A DNA stretch of 46,305 nt from Cellulomonas hominis (GTDB taxonomy: Bacteria; Actinomycetota; Actinomycetes; Actinomycetales; Cellulomonadaceae), in contig NZ_SZYE01000008.1 in the NCBI RefSeq assembly GCF_005239125.1, positions 1 through 46,305 of the forward strand, written 5' to 3'. Both the position numbers and the translations under genes were made by a program. A model generated the notes under the pieces. The model did no database searches. It was not told the DNA's origin and saw only the letters and a program-made list of their open reading frames with translations. Positions 1 to 7,026 of this stretch are shown in pieces. Each line of letters opens with the position of its first letter. Within the stretch, counting starts at the first letter, position 1.

Positions 1-113
1 TCCAGCGTCCGCATCCCGGTGACGCCGCGGGTGAGGAAGTGGTTCTGCTGGTCGTAGAGCGGGAGGATGTAGTACCCCTCCAGCACGATCTGCTGCGCCT
101 GCCGGTAGAGGTC
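1..113 (-). pseudogene. C-terminal fragment of an ABC transporter substrate-binding protein (SBP_bac_5), antisense to the permease
   Basis: Read on the minus strand from about 130 down to 1, the sequence encodes ERADLYRQAQQIVLEGYYIL followed by PLYDQQNHFLTRGVTGMRTL, which is the typical C-terminal region of family 5 (DppA/OppA-type) solute-binding proteins. Every codon in that frame ends in G or C, whereas the plus-strand frame over the same bases uses GTA four times and GTT once, unlike every other gene here. I therefore take the minus strand as the coding one up to about position 113. The fragment is cut by the window edge on one side and runs into the permease gene on the other. It is normal for such a protein to be encoded beside these permeases, but not head-on and overlapping. 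A rearrangement or an assembly junction is the likely cause. Confidence 0.75.
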
Positions 114-899
114 GGCGCGCTCGGCGTGCTCGCGGCGCTCGCGGTGCTGTGGATGGCCGTCGCCGTGGTGCGGCCCGACGTGCTGGCCCCGGGCGACCCG
201 AACGCGATCGACGCGCGTGCCGCGTTCACCCCGCCGGGACCGGGGCACTGGTTCGGCACCGACGAGTCCGGGCGCGACGTCTACACCCGGGTGGTGCACG
301 GGGCGGCGGCGTCGCTCGGCATCGGCGCGGCCGCGACGGCGATCGGCGTGGGCGCGGGGCTGGTGCTGGGGTTCGCCGCGGGGCTCGGACCGCGCTGGCT
401 CGACGCGGCGATCGGCCGGGTGCTCGAGGTGCTGTTCGCGCTGCCGACCCTGGTGCTGGCGCTGCTGCTGGTGGCGGTGCTGGGCGCAGGCGTCGAGGCG
501 TCGGTGCTGGCCGTCGGGGCGGCCACCGCGCCCGGGTACGCCCGGATGCTGCGCGCCCGCGTCCGGTCCGTCGCGACCAGCGGCTACGTGGAGGCGGCGC
601 GGCTCGAGGGCCACGGGTCGCCGACGGTGCTGCTCCGGCACGTGGTGCCCAACACGCTGTGGCCCCTGGTGTCGGTCGCGACCCTCGGGATCGGGCAGGC
701 CGTGGTGTGGGTGTGCGCGCTGAGCTTCCTCGGGCTGGGGACGCTGCCGCCGTCCCCGGAGTGGGGGGCGATGCTGAACGCGGGGCGGGTCTACATCGAC
801 ACGGCGTGGTGGCTGACGGTGTTCCCCGGGCTGGCGATCACGGTGACCGCGGCGGCGCTGACGGTGCTGGGCCGGCGCGTCGGGGCGGTGGCGACGTGA
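39..899 (+). CDS. ABC transporter permease, DppC/OppC type (5' end abnormal)
   Basis: This is the second inner-membrane permease of a peptide/nickel-type ABC importer (BPD_transp_1 fold). The authentic part starts near position 111 with the first membrane segment (VLAALAVLWMAVAVV), followed by the family hallmark HWFGTDESGRDVYTR, which begins the external loop of DppC-type proteins. Further hydrophobic segments follow, then the EAA-type cytoplasmic loop (EAARLEGHGSPTVLLRHVVPN) that contacts the ATPase. The reading frame opens at 39, but bases 1 to about 113 look like antisense of a substrate-binding protein gene, so the true N-terminal 10 to 30 residues appear to be replaced. Possible in-frame starts inside the real part are GTG at 126 and ATG at 153. 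The stop overlaps the start of the ATPase gene by 4 nt, so translation is coupled. The first permease of the pair is not in the window. Confidence 0.85.
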   Translation: MVLLVVEREDVVPLQHDLLRLPVEVGALGVLAALAVLWMAVAVVRPDVLAPGDPNAIDARAAFTPPGPGHWFGTDESGRDVYTRVVHGAAASLGIGAAATAIGVGAGLVLGFAAGLGPRWLDAAIGRVLEVLFALPTLVLALLLVAVLGAGVEASVLAVGAATAPGYARMLRARVRSVATSGYVEAARLEGHGSPTVLLRHVVPNTLWPLVSVATLGIGQAVVWVCALSFLGLGTLPPSPEWGAMLNAGRVYIDTAWWLTVFPGLAITVTAAALTVLGRRVGAVAT

Positions 900-2692
900 G
901 CGGGCCGGCGGAGGGCACCCCGGTGCCGGGCGCGCGGGTGCCGGTGCCGGGCGCCCGGGTGCCGGTGCCGGCCGCGGGTGCCGAGGCGGGCGTTTCGCCG
1001 GACGGCGAGGCCCCGGTCCTCGACGTCGCCGGCCTGCGGGTCGCGTTCCCGCGCGGCGGCGAGGTGCTGCACGGCGTCGACCTGCGGGTGGCGGCGGGAG
1101 AGTGCGTCGCGGTCGTGGGCGGCTCCGGCGCGGGCAAGTCGGTGCTGGCGCGCACGCTCGTCGGCCTGGCGGGCGAGGGGGCGCGCGCCGACGTGCGCGC
1201 GGACCGGCTTGCGCTGCTCGGCCGGGACGCGCTCGCGTTCTCGGCACGGGACTGGCGCGCCGCGCGCGGCCGGGACGTCGGGCTGGTGCTCCAGGACGCC
1301 CTCGGCTCGCTGGACCCGCTGCGCACCGTCGGCGCCGAGGTCGGCGAGGCGCTCGCCGTGCGGCGGCCCGGGGCGGCCCGGCGGCCCCGACTCCCGTTCC
1401 CCACCGGATCGGCGCGCCACCGGCCGATCGATCAGGGGGCGACGGGACGATCCGGTGGGGATCCGGCGGCGCCCGGCGCCCGGGTGCCCCGGGTCGAGCG
1501 CGCCGAGCGGGTGATCGCCGCGCTGGACGAGGCGGGCCTGCCCGACCCCGCCGTGCGCGCGCGGCAGCGCCCCGGTGAGCTGTCCGGCGGCATGCGGCAG
1601 CGGGCCCTCATCGCGTCCGCGGTCGTCGCCCGGCCGCCGCTGCTGGTCGCCGACGAGCCGACGACGGCCCTGGACGCGACGGTCGCGGCCCGGGTGCTCG
1701 CCCTGCTCGGGGAGCTGCGGGACGCGGGCACCGCGGTCGTCCTGGTCACGCACGACCTGGGCGCCGTGGCGCGGGTGGCCGACCGGGTCGTGGTGCTGCG
1801 GGACGGCCGCGTGGTCGAGGAGGGGACGACGGCGGCCGTGCTCGGCGCGCCGCGCGAGACCTACACCCGCGAGCTGGTCGCGGCGGCGCGGCTGGGCGAC
1901 GGTCCCGGTGCGGTCGCGGAGCCCGGCCCGCCGGTGCTGGAGGGCCGGGGGCTGCGGCGGGCGTTCCCGCTGCCGGGCGGCGGGTCGGTGACGGCCGTCG
2001 ACGCGGTGGACGTCGTCGTGCGCGCGGGCGAGGCCGTCGGTCTGGTGGGGGAGTCCGGCTCGGGGAAGACGACGCTGGCCCGGCTGCTGCTCGCCGCCGA
2101 CGCCCCGGACGCCGGCGAGGTGCTGCTCGACGGGCGGCCCTGGTCGGCGCTGCCCGAGCGGGACCGGCGGGCGCTGCGCCCGGGGGTCCGCCTGGTGCCG
2201 CAGGACCCGCTGGGGAGCGTCGACCCGCGGCTCACGGTGCGGGCGGTGCTGCGCGCCGCGCTGGCGACCGCGCCGCACCCGCCGGCGCGCGCCGACCGGG
2301 ATGCCGCGGCGGCCGCCCTGCTCGCGGGGGTGCACCTGCCCGTCGAGGTCCTGGACCGCCGGCCGCGCACGCTGTCCGGGGGCCAGCGGCAGCGGGTGGC
2401 GATCGCCCGGGCGCTCGCGTCCGGGCCGCGGGTGCTGCTGCTGGACGAGCCGGTGTCGGCGCTCGACGTGCAGGTGCAGGCGGCGGTCCTCGACCTGCTC
2501 GTGGAGCTGCGCCGGGACACCGGGGTGGCGATGGTGCTGGTCTCGCACGACCTGGGCGTGATCCGGCGGGTGTGCGACCGGGTGCTGGTGATGAGCGGCG
2601 GGCGGGTGGTGGAGCAGGGTCCGGTGCCCGAGGTGTTCGGCGCCCCGGCCCACCCGGTCACCCGCGACCTCCTGGCGGCCCGCGCGGTGTGA
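896..2692 (+). CDS. ABC transporter ATP-binding protein, fused DppD-DppF type (598 aa)
   Basis: Two complete ATPase domains lie in one polypeptide and power the importer whose permease is encoded just upstream. Domain 1 has Walker A GGSGAGKS at residues 75-82, signature LSGGMRQR at 229-236, Walker B LLVADEP and an H-loop in VTHD. Domain 2 has Walker A GESGSGKT at 385-392, signature LSGGQRQR at 493-500, Walker B LLLDEP and H-loop VSHD. The start is GTG 896, overlapping the permease stop as GTGA; an open frame upstream to 149 is only a shadow. Oddities: the N-terminus holds a PVPGARV heptad duplicated in tandem, and between the Q-loop and signature of domain 1 there is a proline/arginine-rich insert of about 45 residues containing a 14-bp inverted repeat. 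Substrate class (oligopeptide, nickel or other) cannot be told. Confidence 0.95.
   Translation: MSGPAEGTPVPGARVPVPGARVPVPAAGAEAGVSPDGEAPVLDVAGLRVAFPRGGEVLHGVDLRVAAGECVAVVGGSGAGKSVLARTLVGLAGEGARADVRADRLALLGRDALAFSARDWRAARGRDVGLVLQDALGSLDPLRTVGAEVGEALAVRRPGAARRPRLPFPTGSARHRPIDQGATGRSGGDPAAPGARVPRVERAERVIAALDEAGLPDPAVRARQRPGELSGGMRQRALIASAVVARPPLLVADEPTTALDATVAARVLALLGELRDAGTAVVLVTHDLGAVARVADRVVVLRDGRVVEEGTTAAVLGAPRETYTRELVAAARLGDGPGAVAEPGPPVLEGRGLRRAFPLPGGGSVTAVDAVDVVVRAGEAVGLVGESGSGKTTLARLLLAADAPDAGEVLLDGRPWSALPERDRRALRPGVRLVPQDPLGSVDPRLTVRAVLRAALATAPHPPARADRDAAAAALLAGVHLPVEVLDRRPRTLSGGQRQRVAIARALASGPRVLLLDEPVSALDVQVQAAVLDLLVELRRDTGVAMVLVSHDLGVIRRVCDRVLVMSGGRVVEQGPVPEVFGAPAHPVTRDLLAARAV
920..980 (+). 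repeat. 21-bp tandem repeat encoding PVPGARV
   Basis: Two 21-bp units (920-940 and 941-961, one base different) and a partial third unit (962-980) encode PVPGARV twice and then PVPAAGA at the N-terminus of the double ATPase. This is a low-complexity in-frame expansion before the first ATPase domain. Confidence 0.8.
1398..1461. repeat. Inverted repeat inside the ABC ATPase gene (14-bp perfect arms, 36-nt spacer)
   Basis: The arm tccccaccggatcg (1398-1411) is repeated exactly in inverted orientation as cgatccggtgggga (1448-1461). The element lies inside the extra proline/arginine-rich stretch (about residues 168-189) that separates the Q-loop from the signature motif of the first ATPase domain. 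Typical DppD proteins have no such insert. It looks like a small palindromic element that entered the gene in frame. Confidence 0.7.
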
Positions 2693-2704
2693 CCCGCGCG
2701 GGCC
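2677..2704 (+). terminator. Hairpin at the end of the ABC ATPase gene
   Basis: Arms ggcccgcgcgg (2677-2687) and ccgcgcgggcc (2694-2704) are perfect complements with a 6-nt loop containing the stop codon. There is no U tract. It separates the ABC operon from the convergent reductase gene and could act for both. Confidence 0.55.
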
Positions 2705-2723
2705 GGGGCTCGCGGGGAACCCG

Positions 2724-3647
2724 TCAGACGGTGACGACGATCTTGCCGCGGGTGTGGCCGGTCTCGAGGGCGCGGTAGGCCTCCGCGGCCTGCTCCAGCG
2801 GGAACGTCTGCGCGATCTCGACCTTCACCACGCCGCGCGCCGCGAGGTCGGCCAGGTGTGCCAGGTCGGCGCTGTCCGGGCGGACCCACACGTACTGGCC
2901 GCCGAGCTCGTCGCGCGCCCGGGCGTCCGTGATCGACGCGATCGTGCCGCCGGGGCGCAGCAGCGCGGGGGCGGTCTCGATCGCCTGGCCGCCGACGTAG
3001 TCCAGGACCACGTCGAACCCGTCCGGCGCCGCGGCCCGCGCGGCGTCGACCAGCCCGTCGCCGTACGCGACCGGCTCGGCGCCGAGCGAGCGCAGGTAGT
3101 CGTGGTTGCCCGGGGAGGCGGTGCCGACGACGCGGGCGCCGGCGTGGACCGCGAGCTGCACCGCGATGGAGCCCACCCCGCCGGCCGCGGCGTGCACCAG
3201 GACCGTCTGGCCCTCGGTCAGGCCCGCGCGGCGGATGCTCTGCAGCGCGGTGAGCCCGGCGAGCGGCAGGGCCGCGGCCGCCTCGAAGGACAGCCCGGCC
3301 GGCTTCTTGGCGGCCGTGCGCACCGGCACGGCGACGTACTCCGCGAGGGTGCCGTCCTGCACCACGTCCTTGCGGACGTACGCCAGCACCTCGTCGCCGA
3401 CCTGCAGCTCGGGGGTGTCCAGCCCCGCCTTCACGACCGTCCCGGACACGTCCCACGCCGGGATCGCCGGGAAGAACACGTCCATCAGGCCGCGCAGGTA
3501 CCCCTCGCGGATCTTGTAGTCGACCGGGTTCAGGGACGCGGCGGCGACCTTGACGACCACGGCGTCCGCACCGATGTGCGGCTCCGGCCGGTCCTCGACC
3601 CGGAGCACGTCCGCCCCGCCGAACTCCTCGTACACGACAGCTCTCAT
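2724..3647 (-). CDS. NADP-dependent quinone-oxidoreductase-like protein (zinc-free MDR family)
   Basis: A 307-residue member of the medium-chain dehydrogenase/reductase superfamily, of the quinone oxidoreductase kind: N-terminal GroES-like ADH_N domain (VRVEDRPEPHIG, SLNPVDYKIREG), then a Rossmann domain with the nucleotide motif HAAAGGVGSIAVQLA, and the family's C-terminal GHTRGKIVVTV. The zinc ligands of classical alcohol dehydrogenases are absent, as expected for this branch. It probably reduces quinones or enones with NADPH in the cytoplasm. I chose ATG 3647 (MRAVVYEEFGGADVL) because the 20 residues before it are basic filler and MRA-type starts are the family norm. It stands alone, convergent with the ABC operon and divergent from the SHOCT gene. 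The substrate is not predictable. Confidence 0.9.
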   Translation of the reverse strand: MRAVVYEEFGGADVLRVEDRPEPHIGADAVVVKVAAASLNPVDYKIREGYLRGLMDVFFPAIPAWDVSGTVVKAGLDTPELQVGDEVLAYVRKDVVQDGTLAEYVAVPVRTAAKKPAGLSFEAAAALPLAGLTALQSIRRAGLTEGQTVLVHAAAGGVGSIAVQLAVHAGARVVGTASPGNHDYLRSLGAEPVAYGDGLVDAARAAAPDGFDVVLDYVGGQAIETAPALLRPGGTIASITDARARDELGGQYVWVRPDSADLAHLADLAARGVVKVEIAQTFPLEQAAEAYRALETGHTRGKIVVTV

Positions 3648-3742
3648 ACCGGTGCGAACCGGCGGGCGGTGCTGCGCATTCCGCGTCGGGCGCACGGGGC
3701 GGCTCATCCCGACCGGGTGGTCCGGCGCGCGTCCCGCGGTCC

Positions 3743-3748
3743 TAGCGT
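3743..3748 (+). promoter_or_regulatory. Possible -10 element (TAGCGT) before the SHOCT protein gene
   Basis: TAGCGT lies 52 nt before the likely start codon; similar TAGnnT hexamers precede two other genes here (6975 and 12106). No convincing -35 hexamer is visible, so this is tentative. Confidence 0.3.
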
Positions 3749-3802
3749 CGAGGAGAGGGGGGCGGGCGCACCCGGGGCGCGCGCCGGGACGAGAGGAGCG
3801 TG

Positions 3803-4261
3803 GTGGCGGTGGGGTTCTGGACCGACTTCTGGGACATCATCTGGTGGTTCGTGTGGGCGTTCGTCTTCATCGCCTACCTGTTCGCCCTGTTCTCGATCAT
3901 CACGGACCTGTTCCGCGACCGGGAGCTCAGCGGCTGGTGGAAGGCGGTGTGGCTGGTCTTCCTGCTCGTGCTGCCCTTCCTGACGGCGCTGGTCTACCTG
4001 ATCGCACGCGGGCGCGGCATGGCGGAGCGCAGCGCCGAGGCGGCCGTCGCGGCCCGCCGGGCCGGGGAGACGTACATCCGCGAGGTGGCGGGCGCCGGGT
4101 CGCCGGCGCAGCAGGTCGCCCAGGCGAAGGCGCTGCTGGACGAGGGCGCCATCAGCCCGGAGGAGTTCGTCGTGCTCAAGAACCACGCGCTGGGGCAGGC
4201 GGGCACGGCCGCCGCGGGCGCGGACGGCTCGGGCGCGCACCGGGCGCCGGCCACCGCCTGA
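3803..4261 (+). CDS. Small membrane protein with PLDc_N-like N-terminus and C-terminal SHOCT domain
   Basis: About 152 residues. The first half has two strongly hydrophobic helices (roughly residues 8-33 and 46-66) joined by a short charged loop (FRDRELSGWWK), the arrangement of the phospholipase D-nuclease N-terminal membrane module. After a charged linker, residues 105-130 (SPAQQVAQAKALLDEGAISPEEFVVLKNHAL) form a SHOCT domain, a short motif found at the C-terminus of many bacterial membrane proteins. The start is one of three in-frame GTG codons at 3800, 3803 and 3809; the Shine-Dalgarno sequence gaggag (3793-3798) is too close to 3800, so 3803 or 3809 is more likely. Function unknown; SHOCT proteins are thought to mediate oligomerisation. 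Confidence 0.85.
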   Translation: MAVGFWTDFWDIIWWFVWAFVFIAYLFALFSIITDLFRDRELSGWWKAVWLVFLLVLPFLTALVYLIARGRGMAERSAEAAVAARRAGETYIREVAGAGSPAQQVAQAKALLDEGAISPEEFVVLKNHALGQAGTAAAGADGSGAHRAPATA

Positions 4262-4284
4262 CGGCCGCGGGCCGCCCGGACCGC

Positions 4285-4869
4285 TCAGCCCCGCGGGCCG
4301 GGCGGTCCGGGAGCGGGGCCCCCGTCGTCGGCGTCGCGGCCGTCCTGCGCCCGCCGCACCGCGGCCAGGAACTCGCGCCCCACCAGCGCCGCGAACGCGA
4401 ACCCGCACACCATCTGGAGCGTCACCACGACCCGGGCGGGCCCGGTGACCGGCGTGATGTCGCCGAACCCCACCGTGGCCAGCACCGTCATCGTGAAGTA
4501 CAGGGCGTCCAGGCGGTCGACGGGTTCGGTGAACGCGCCGGGCACCGCATCGGACAGCGACGTGTACCCGGCGGCGAACAGCACCACGAACAGCACCGTC
4601 GCCGTCACGAAGGCCTCGATCGCGCGCAGCACGGGGTACGGGGAGCCCACGACGCTCCGGACCTGCCAGCCCAGCAGCAGCACGAGCAGCACCAGCCCGG
4701 CCACGAGCAGCGCGAGCGTCGCCGGCGTGGGCCGGTCGAGCGGACGCCCGAGGTACAGGACGACGAGCAGCGCCGTGCTGCCGACCGTGCGCAGGGCGGT
4801 GCGGAGCCGCGCCCGCCCCGGCGGGCGCGTCGCGCGGGGCGTTCCTCGGGGCGGGCGGGGGTGCGGCAT
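4285..4869 (-). CDS. Potassium channel family protein (Ion_trans_2)
   Basis: A 194-residue membrane protein with a pore segment carrying the K+ selectivity filter TVGFGD at residues 132-137, preceded by the pore helix (ALYFTMTVLA). Hydrophobic segments lie near residues 31-41, 51-67 and 88-101 before the filter and 145-163 after it. No RCK or cyclic-nucleotide domain follows; the C-terminus is a short, proline/glycine-rich tail. I prefer ATG 4869 because the alternative ATG 4905 lies inside a hairpin (4895-4919) that ends the upstream gene. Probably a passive K+ (or other monovalent cation) channel in the cytoplasmic membrane. It is downstream of the RsbW-like gene on the same strand, but the hairpin argues for a separate transcript. 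Confidence 0.9.
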   Translation of the reverse strand: MPHPRPPRGTPRATRPPGRARLRTALRTVGSTALLVVLYLGRPLDRPTPATLALLVAGLVLLVLLLGWQVRSVVGSPYPVLRAIEAFVTATVLFVVLFAAGYTSLSDAVPGAFTEPVDRLDALYFTMTVLATVGFGDITPVTGPARVVVTLQMVCGFAFAALVGREFLAAVRRAQDGRDADDGGPAPGPPGPRG

Positions 4870-4894
4870 GCCGTCATGGTGGCGGCGCACCGCA

Positions 4895-4919
4895 GCCCGC
4901 GGCATCGCCCGCCGCGGGC
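4895..4919 (-). terminator. Hairpin between the RsbW-like gene and the channel gene
   Basis: Arms gcccgcggc (4895-4903) and gccgcgggc (4911-4919) are perfect complements with a 7-nt loop. It begins 8 nt after the stop codon of the RsbW-like gene. No U tract follows. Confidence 0.5.
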
Positions 4920-4926
4920 GGTCTCG

Positions 4927-5334
4927 TCAGGCGGTCAGGCCGTGCTCGCCCGTGCCCGTCTCGAACCACACCGTCTTGCCGCGGCCCGGGTGCAGGTCGA
5001 TCCCCCACGCCGTGGCGAGGGCGTCGACGAGCCGCATGCCGTGGCCGCCGAGCCGCCGGGCGTTCCCCGGCTTGACCAGGGGCAGCGTCGGGTCGGGGTC
5101 CGTGACCTCGACGCGCACGCAGCCGTCGTGGCAGTCCGTGGTGACCGCGATGCGCCGGTGCGCGCGGGTGTGCACGACGGCGTTGGTCAGGATCTCGCTG
5201 GTCAGCAGCTCGACGGTGCGCGCGGCCTCGACGGTCGCGTGGGCCTCCTCGGCCTCGTGGGCGGCCCACCGGCGGCCGGTCGCGACGGAGCCGGGCTCCG
5301 GGTCGAGCACGAGGCGGTGCCGCTGGTGTGCCAT
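4927..5334 (-). CDS. ATP-binding protein, RsbW/SpoIIAB-like (HATPase_c_2) anti-sigma-type kinase
   Basis: A 135-residue single-domain GHKL ATPase. The N-box is SEILTNAVVH (residues 46-55), the G1-like motif DPDPTLP (79-85) and the G2 loop LGGHGMRLVDALATAWG (95-111), all in the order found in the anti-sigma-factor serine kinases of Gram-positive bacteria. Such proteins bind a partner sigma factor or phosphorylate an anti-sigma antagonist; actinobacteria carry many copies. No sigma factor or STAS antagonist gene is adjacent, so it is an orphan and its partner cannot be inferred. ATG 5334 is preceded by gggagg at a good distance. The G1 Asp-Gly pattern is degenerate (no DxGxG), as is common in this subfamily. 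Confidence 0.9.
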   Translation of the reverse strand: MAHQRHRLVLDPEPGSVATGRRWAAHEAEEAHATVEAARTVELLTSEILTNAVVHTRAHRRIAVTTDCHDGCVRVEVTDPDPTLPLVKPGNARRLGGHGMRLVDALATAWGIDLHPGRGKTVWFETGTGEHGLTA

Positions 5335-5443
5335 CGCGCGCGCTCCCTCCCGCTCGTCCCCGGTCGCTGCCGGCTGGGGACAAGCGTGGGGCAGCGCACC
5401 CGCGCGCGCATCCCGAGCGCGCGGGCGGGCCGCCGCCGGCCGG

Positions 5444-6751
5444 TCAGCCGCGCTCGGTCGCCGGCGGCTGCTCCGGCGGCGGCACGACGCGCACCCGCGC
5501 GATGCGCCGGCCGTCGACCGCGGCCACCTCGACCCGGCGGCCGCCGACGTCCACCGCGTCGCCCACCGCGCCGAGCCGCCCGAGCCGCGCGATCAGGAAC
5601 CCCGCGACCGTCTCGTACGGGCCGTCGGCGAGCGGGATCCCGGTGAGCGCGGTGAACTCCTCGATGGTGATGCCGGCGTCGTAGGAGCCCGACGCACCCT
5701 CGCGGGCCTCGGCCCCGGAGGACCCGGGCATGTCGTACTCGTCGCGGATGTCCCCGACCAGCTCCTCGACCAGGTCCTCGAGGGTGACGATGCCGTCGGT
5801 GCCGCCGTACTCGTCGACGACGACCGCGATGTGCACGCCCTCGCGGCGCATGGACGACAGCGACGGCAGCAGCTTGTTGGTGCCGGGCAGCACGACGATC
5901 TCCCGCATGACGTCGCGGACCCGGACCCCGGCGCGGTCCGGTGCCTCGAGCAGCTCGCGGATGTGCAGGAAGCCCAGCACGTCGTCGAAGTCGTCGCCGA
6001 TGACGGGGTACCGGGACCAGGGCTGGTCCCGCACCCGGTCCAGGGCGTCCGCGAGCGTCAGGTCGGCCTCCAGGAAGTGCACCTCGGGCCGCGGCCGCAT
6101 GACCTCGGCCACCGAGCGGTCGGTGGCGGCGAACACGTCGCCGAGGATGCGCCGCTCGTCCTCGGGCAGGCCCTGGTGGGCGATGACCAGGTCGCGCAGC
6201 TCGGCCTCGGACATCTCCTCGCTGGTGGCGTGGGGGTCGCCGCCGAACAGCCGCACCAGCAGGTTGGTCGACGCCGACAGCAGCCAGACCACCGGGCGCA
6301 TGAGCGTGGCGAACCGGTCGAGCGGCGGCGCGACCGCCAGCGCGACCCGGGCGGACTGCTGGAGGGCGATGCGCTTGGGGACGAGCTCCCCGAGCACCAG
6401 CGAGAGGTACGCGATCACGAGCGTCAGGGCGATCAGCGCGATGCTGCGTGCCAGCCCGGGGGACGCGCCGAGCGACTCGAGGACCGGCGCGAAGTCCGGC
6501 GCGATGGTCGAGGCGCCGTACGCGGCGGAGAAGAAGCCGGCGACGGTCACGCCGATCTGCACGGCCGCGAGGAACCGGTTCGGGTCCCGGGCGACCGTCG
6601 CGACGCGCGCGCCGCGGGTGCTCTGCCGCTCGAGCTGGTTGAGCTGGCTCTCCCGCAGCGAGACGAGCGCGATCTCGGTACCGGCGAACACCCCGCCGAC
6701 CAGGATGAAGAGCAGGACGAGGCCGATGCTGCCCCAGGTCTCGGCGTCCAT
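5444..6751 (-). CDS. Hemolysin/CNNM family protein (DUF21, CBS pair, CorC_HlyC domain)
   Basis: A 435-residue membrane protein with the full CNNM layout: an N-terminal DUF21 transmembrane region (residues 1 to about 200, first helix IGLVLLFILVGGVFAGTEIA), two CBS repeats (about 215-345, including VMRPRPEVHFLEAD and VRDVMREIVVLPGT), and a C-terminal CorC_HlyC transporter-associated domain (about 355-430, containing VAGFLIARLGRLG and VEVAAVDGRRIARVRV). Relatives are implicated in Mg2+ or Co2+ efflux and are regulated through ATP/Mg binding at the CBS pair. I chose ATG 6751 (MDAETWGSIG) since the preceding 56 codons have no membrane or conserved character. The Asp-Glu-Tyr-Gly-Gly-Thr-Asp-Gly element typical of the second CBS domain is present. 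Confidence 0.93.
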   Translation of the reverse strand: MDAETWGSIGLVLLFILVGGVFAGTEIALVSLRESQLNQLERQSTRGARVATVARDPNRFLAAVQIGVTVAGFFSAAYGASTIAPDFAPVLESLGASPGLARSIALIALTLVIAYLSLVLGELVPKRIALQQSARVALAVAPPLDRFATLMRPVVWLLSASTNLLVRLFGGDPHATSEEMSEAELRDLVIAHQGLPEDERRILGDVFAATDRSVAEVMRPRPEVHFLEADLTLADALDRVRDQPWSRYPVIGDDFDDVLGFLHIRELLEAPDRAGVRVRDVMREIVVLPGTNKLLPSLSSMRREGVHIAVVVDEYGGTDGIVTLEDLVEELVGDIRDEYDMPGSSGAEAREGASGSYDAGITIEEFTALTGIPLADGPYETVAGFLIARLGRLGAVGDAVDVGGRRVEVAAVDGRRIARVRVVPPPEQPPATERG

Positions 6752-6974
6752 CAGCGGCGAGCCCCCGTGCGGCGGGTGCGAACGGCGCGCGGGGTGGTGC
6801 GGGCTCGCCGCACGGGACTGCAGGGCAGGTCGGGAGGCGACATCGCACCATTCCACGGGGCGTCGCGCGCGGTCGTCAACCGCACGGGGCGGGGGTCCGG
6901 GCGCGCACAGGACGCGCACAGCACATCCGCGGACTCGGTGCCCCGAACGGCCCGTGCCCGAGGCAGCCGGTCCC

Positions 6975-6980
6975 TAGGCT
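6975..6980 (+). promoter_or_regulatory. Possible -10 element (TAGGCT) before the PBP gene
   Basis: TAGGCT lies about 47 nt before the GTG start of the penicillin-binding protein gene, within the 275-nt intergenic region shared with the divergent CNNM gene (6752-7026). Apart from this hexamer I see no recognisable site in that region. Confidence 0.35.
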
Positions 6981-7026
6981 GACGGTGCCGGTGGCGCGTC
7001 GCCCCGGGAGGCGGCAGGACGACGGG

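Noticed and set aside
149-895. Long open frame continuing upstream of the double ATPase
   Set aside because: It overlaps the permease completely in another frame, is arginine/glycine-rich filler, and the GTGA overlap at 896 gives a normal start.
4445-6982. An 845-codon plus-strand open frame over the channel, RsbW-like and CNNM genes
   Set aside because: Antisense shadow without any domain; real genes lie on the minus strand.
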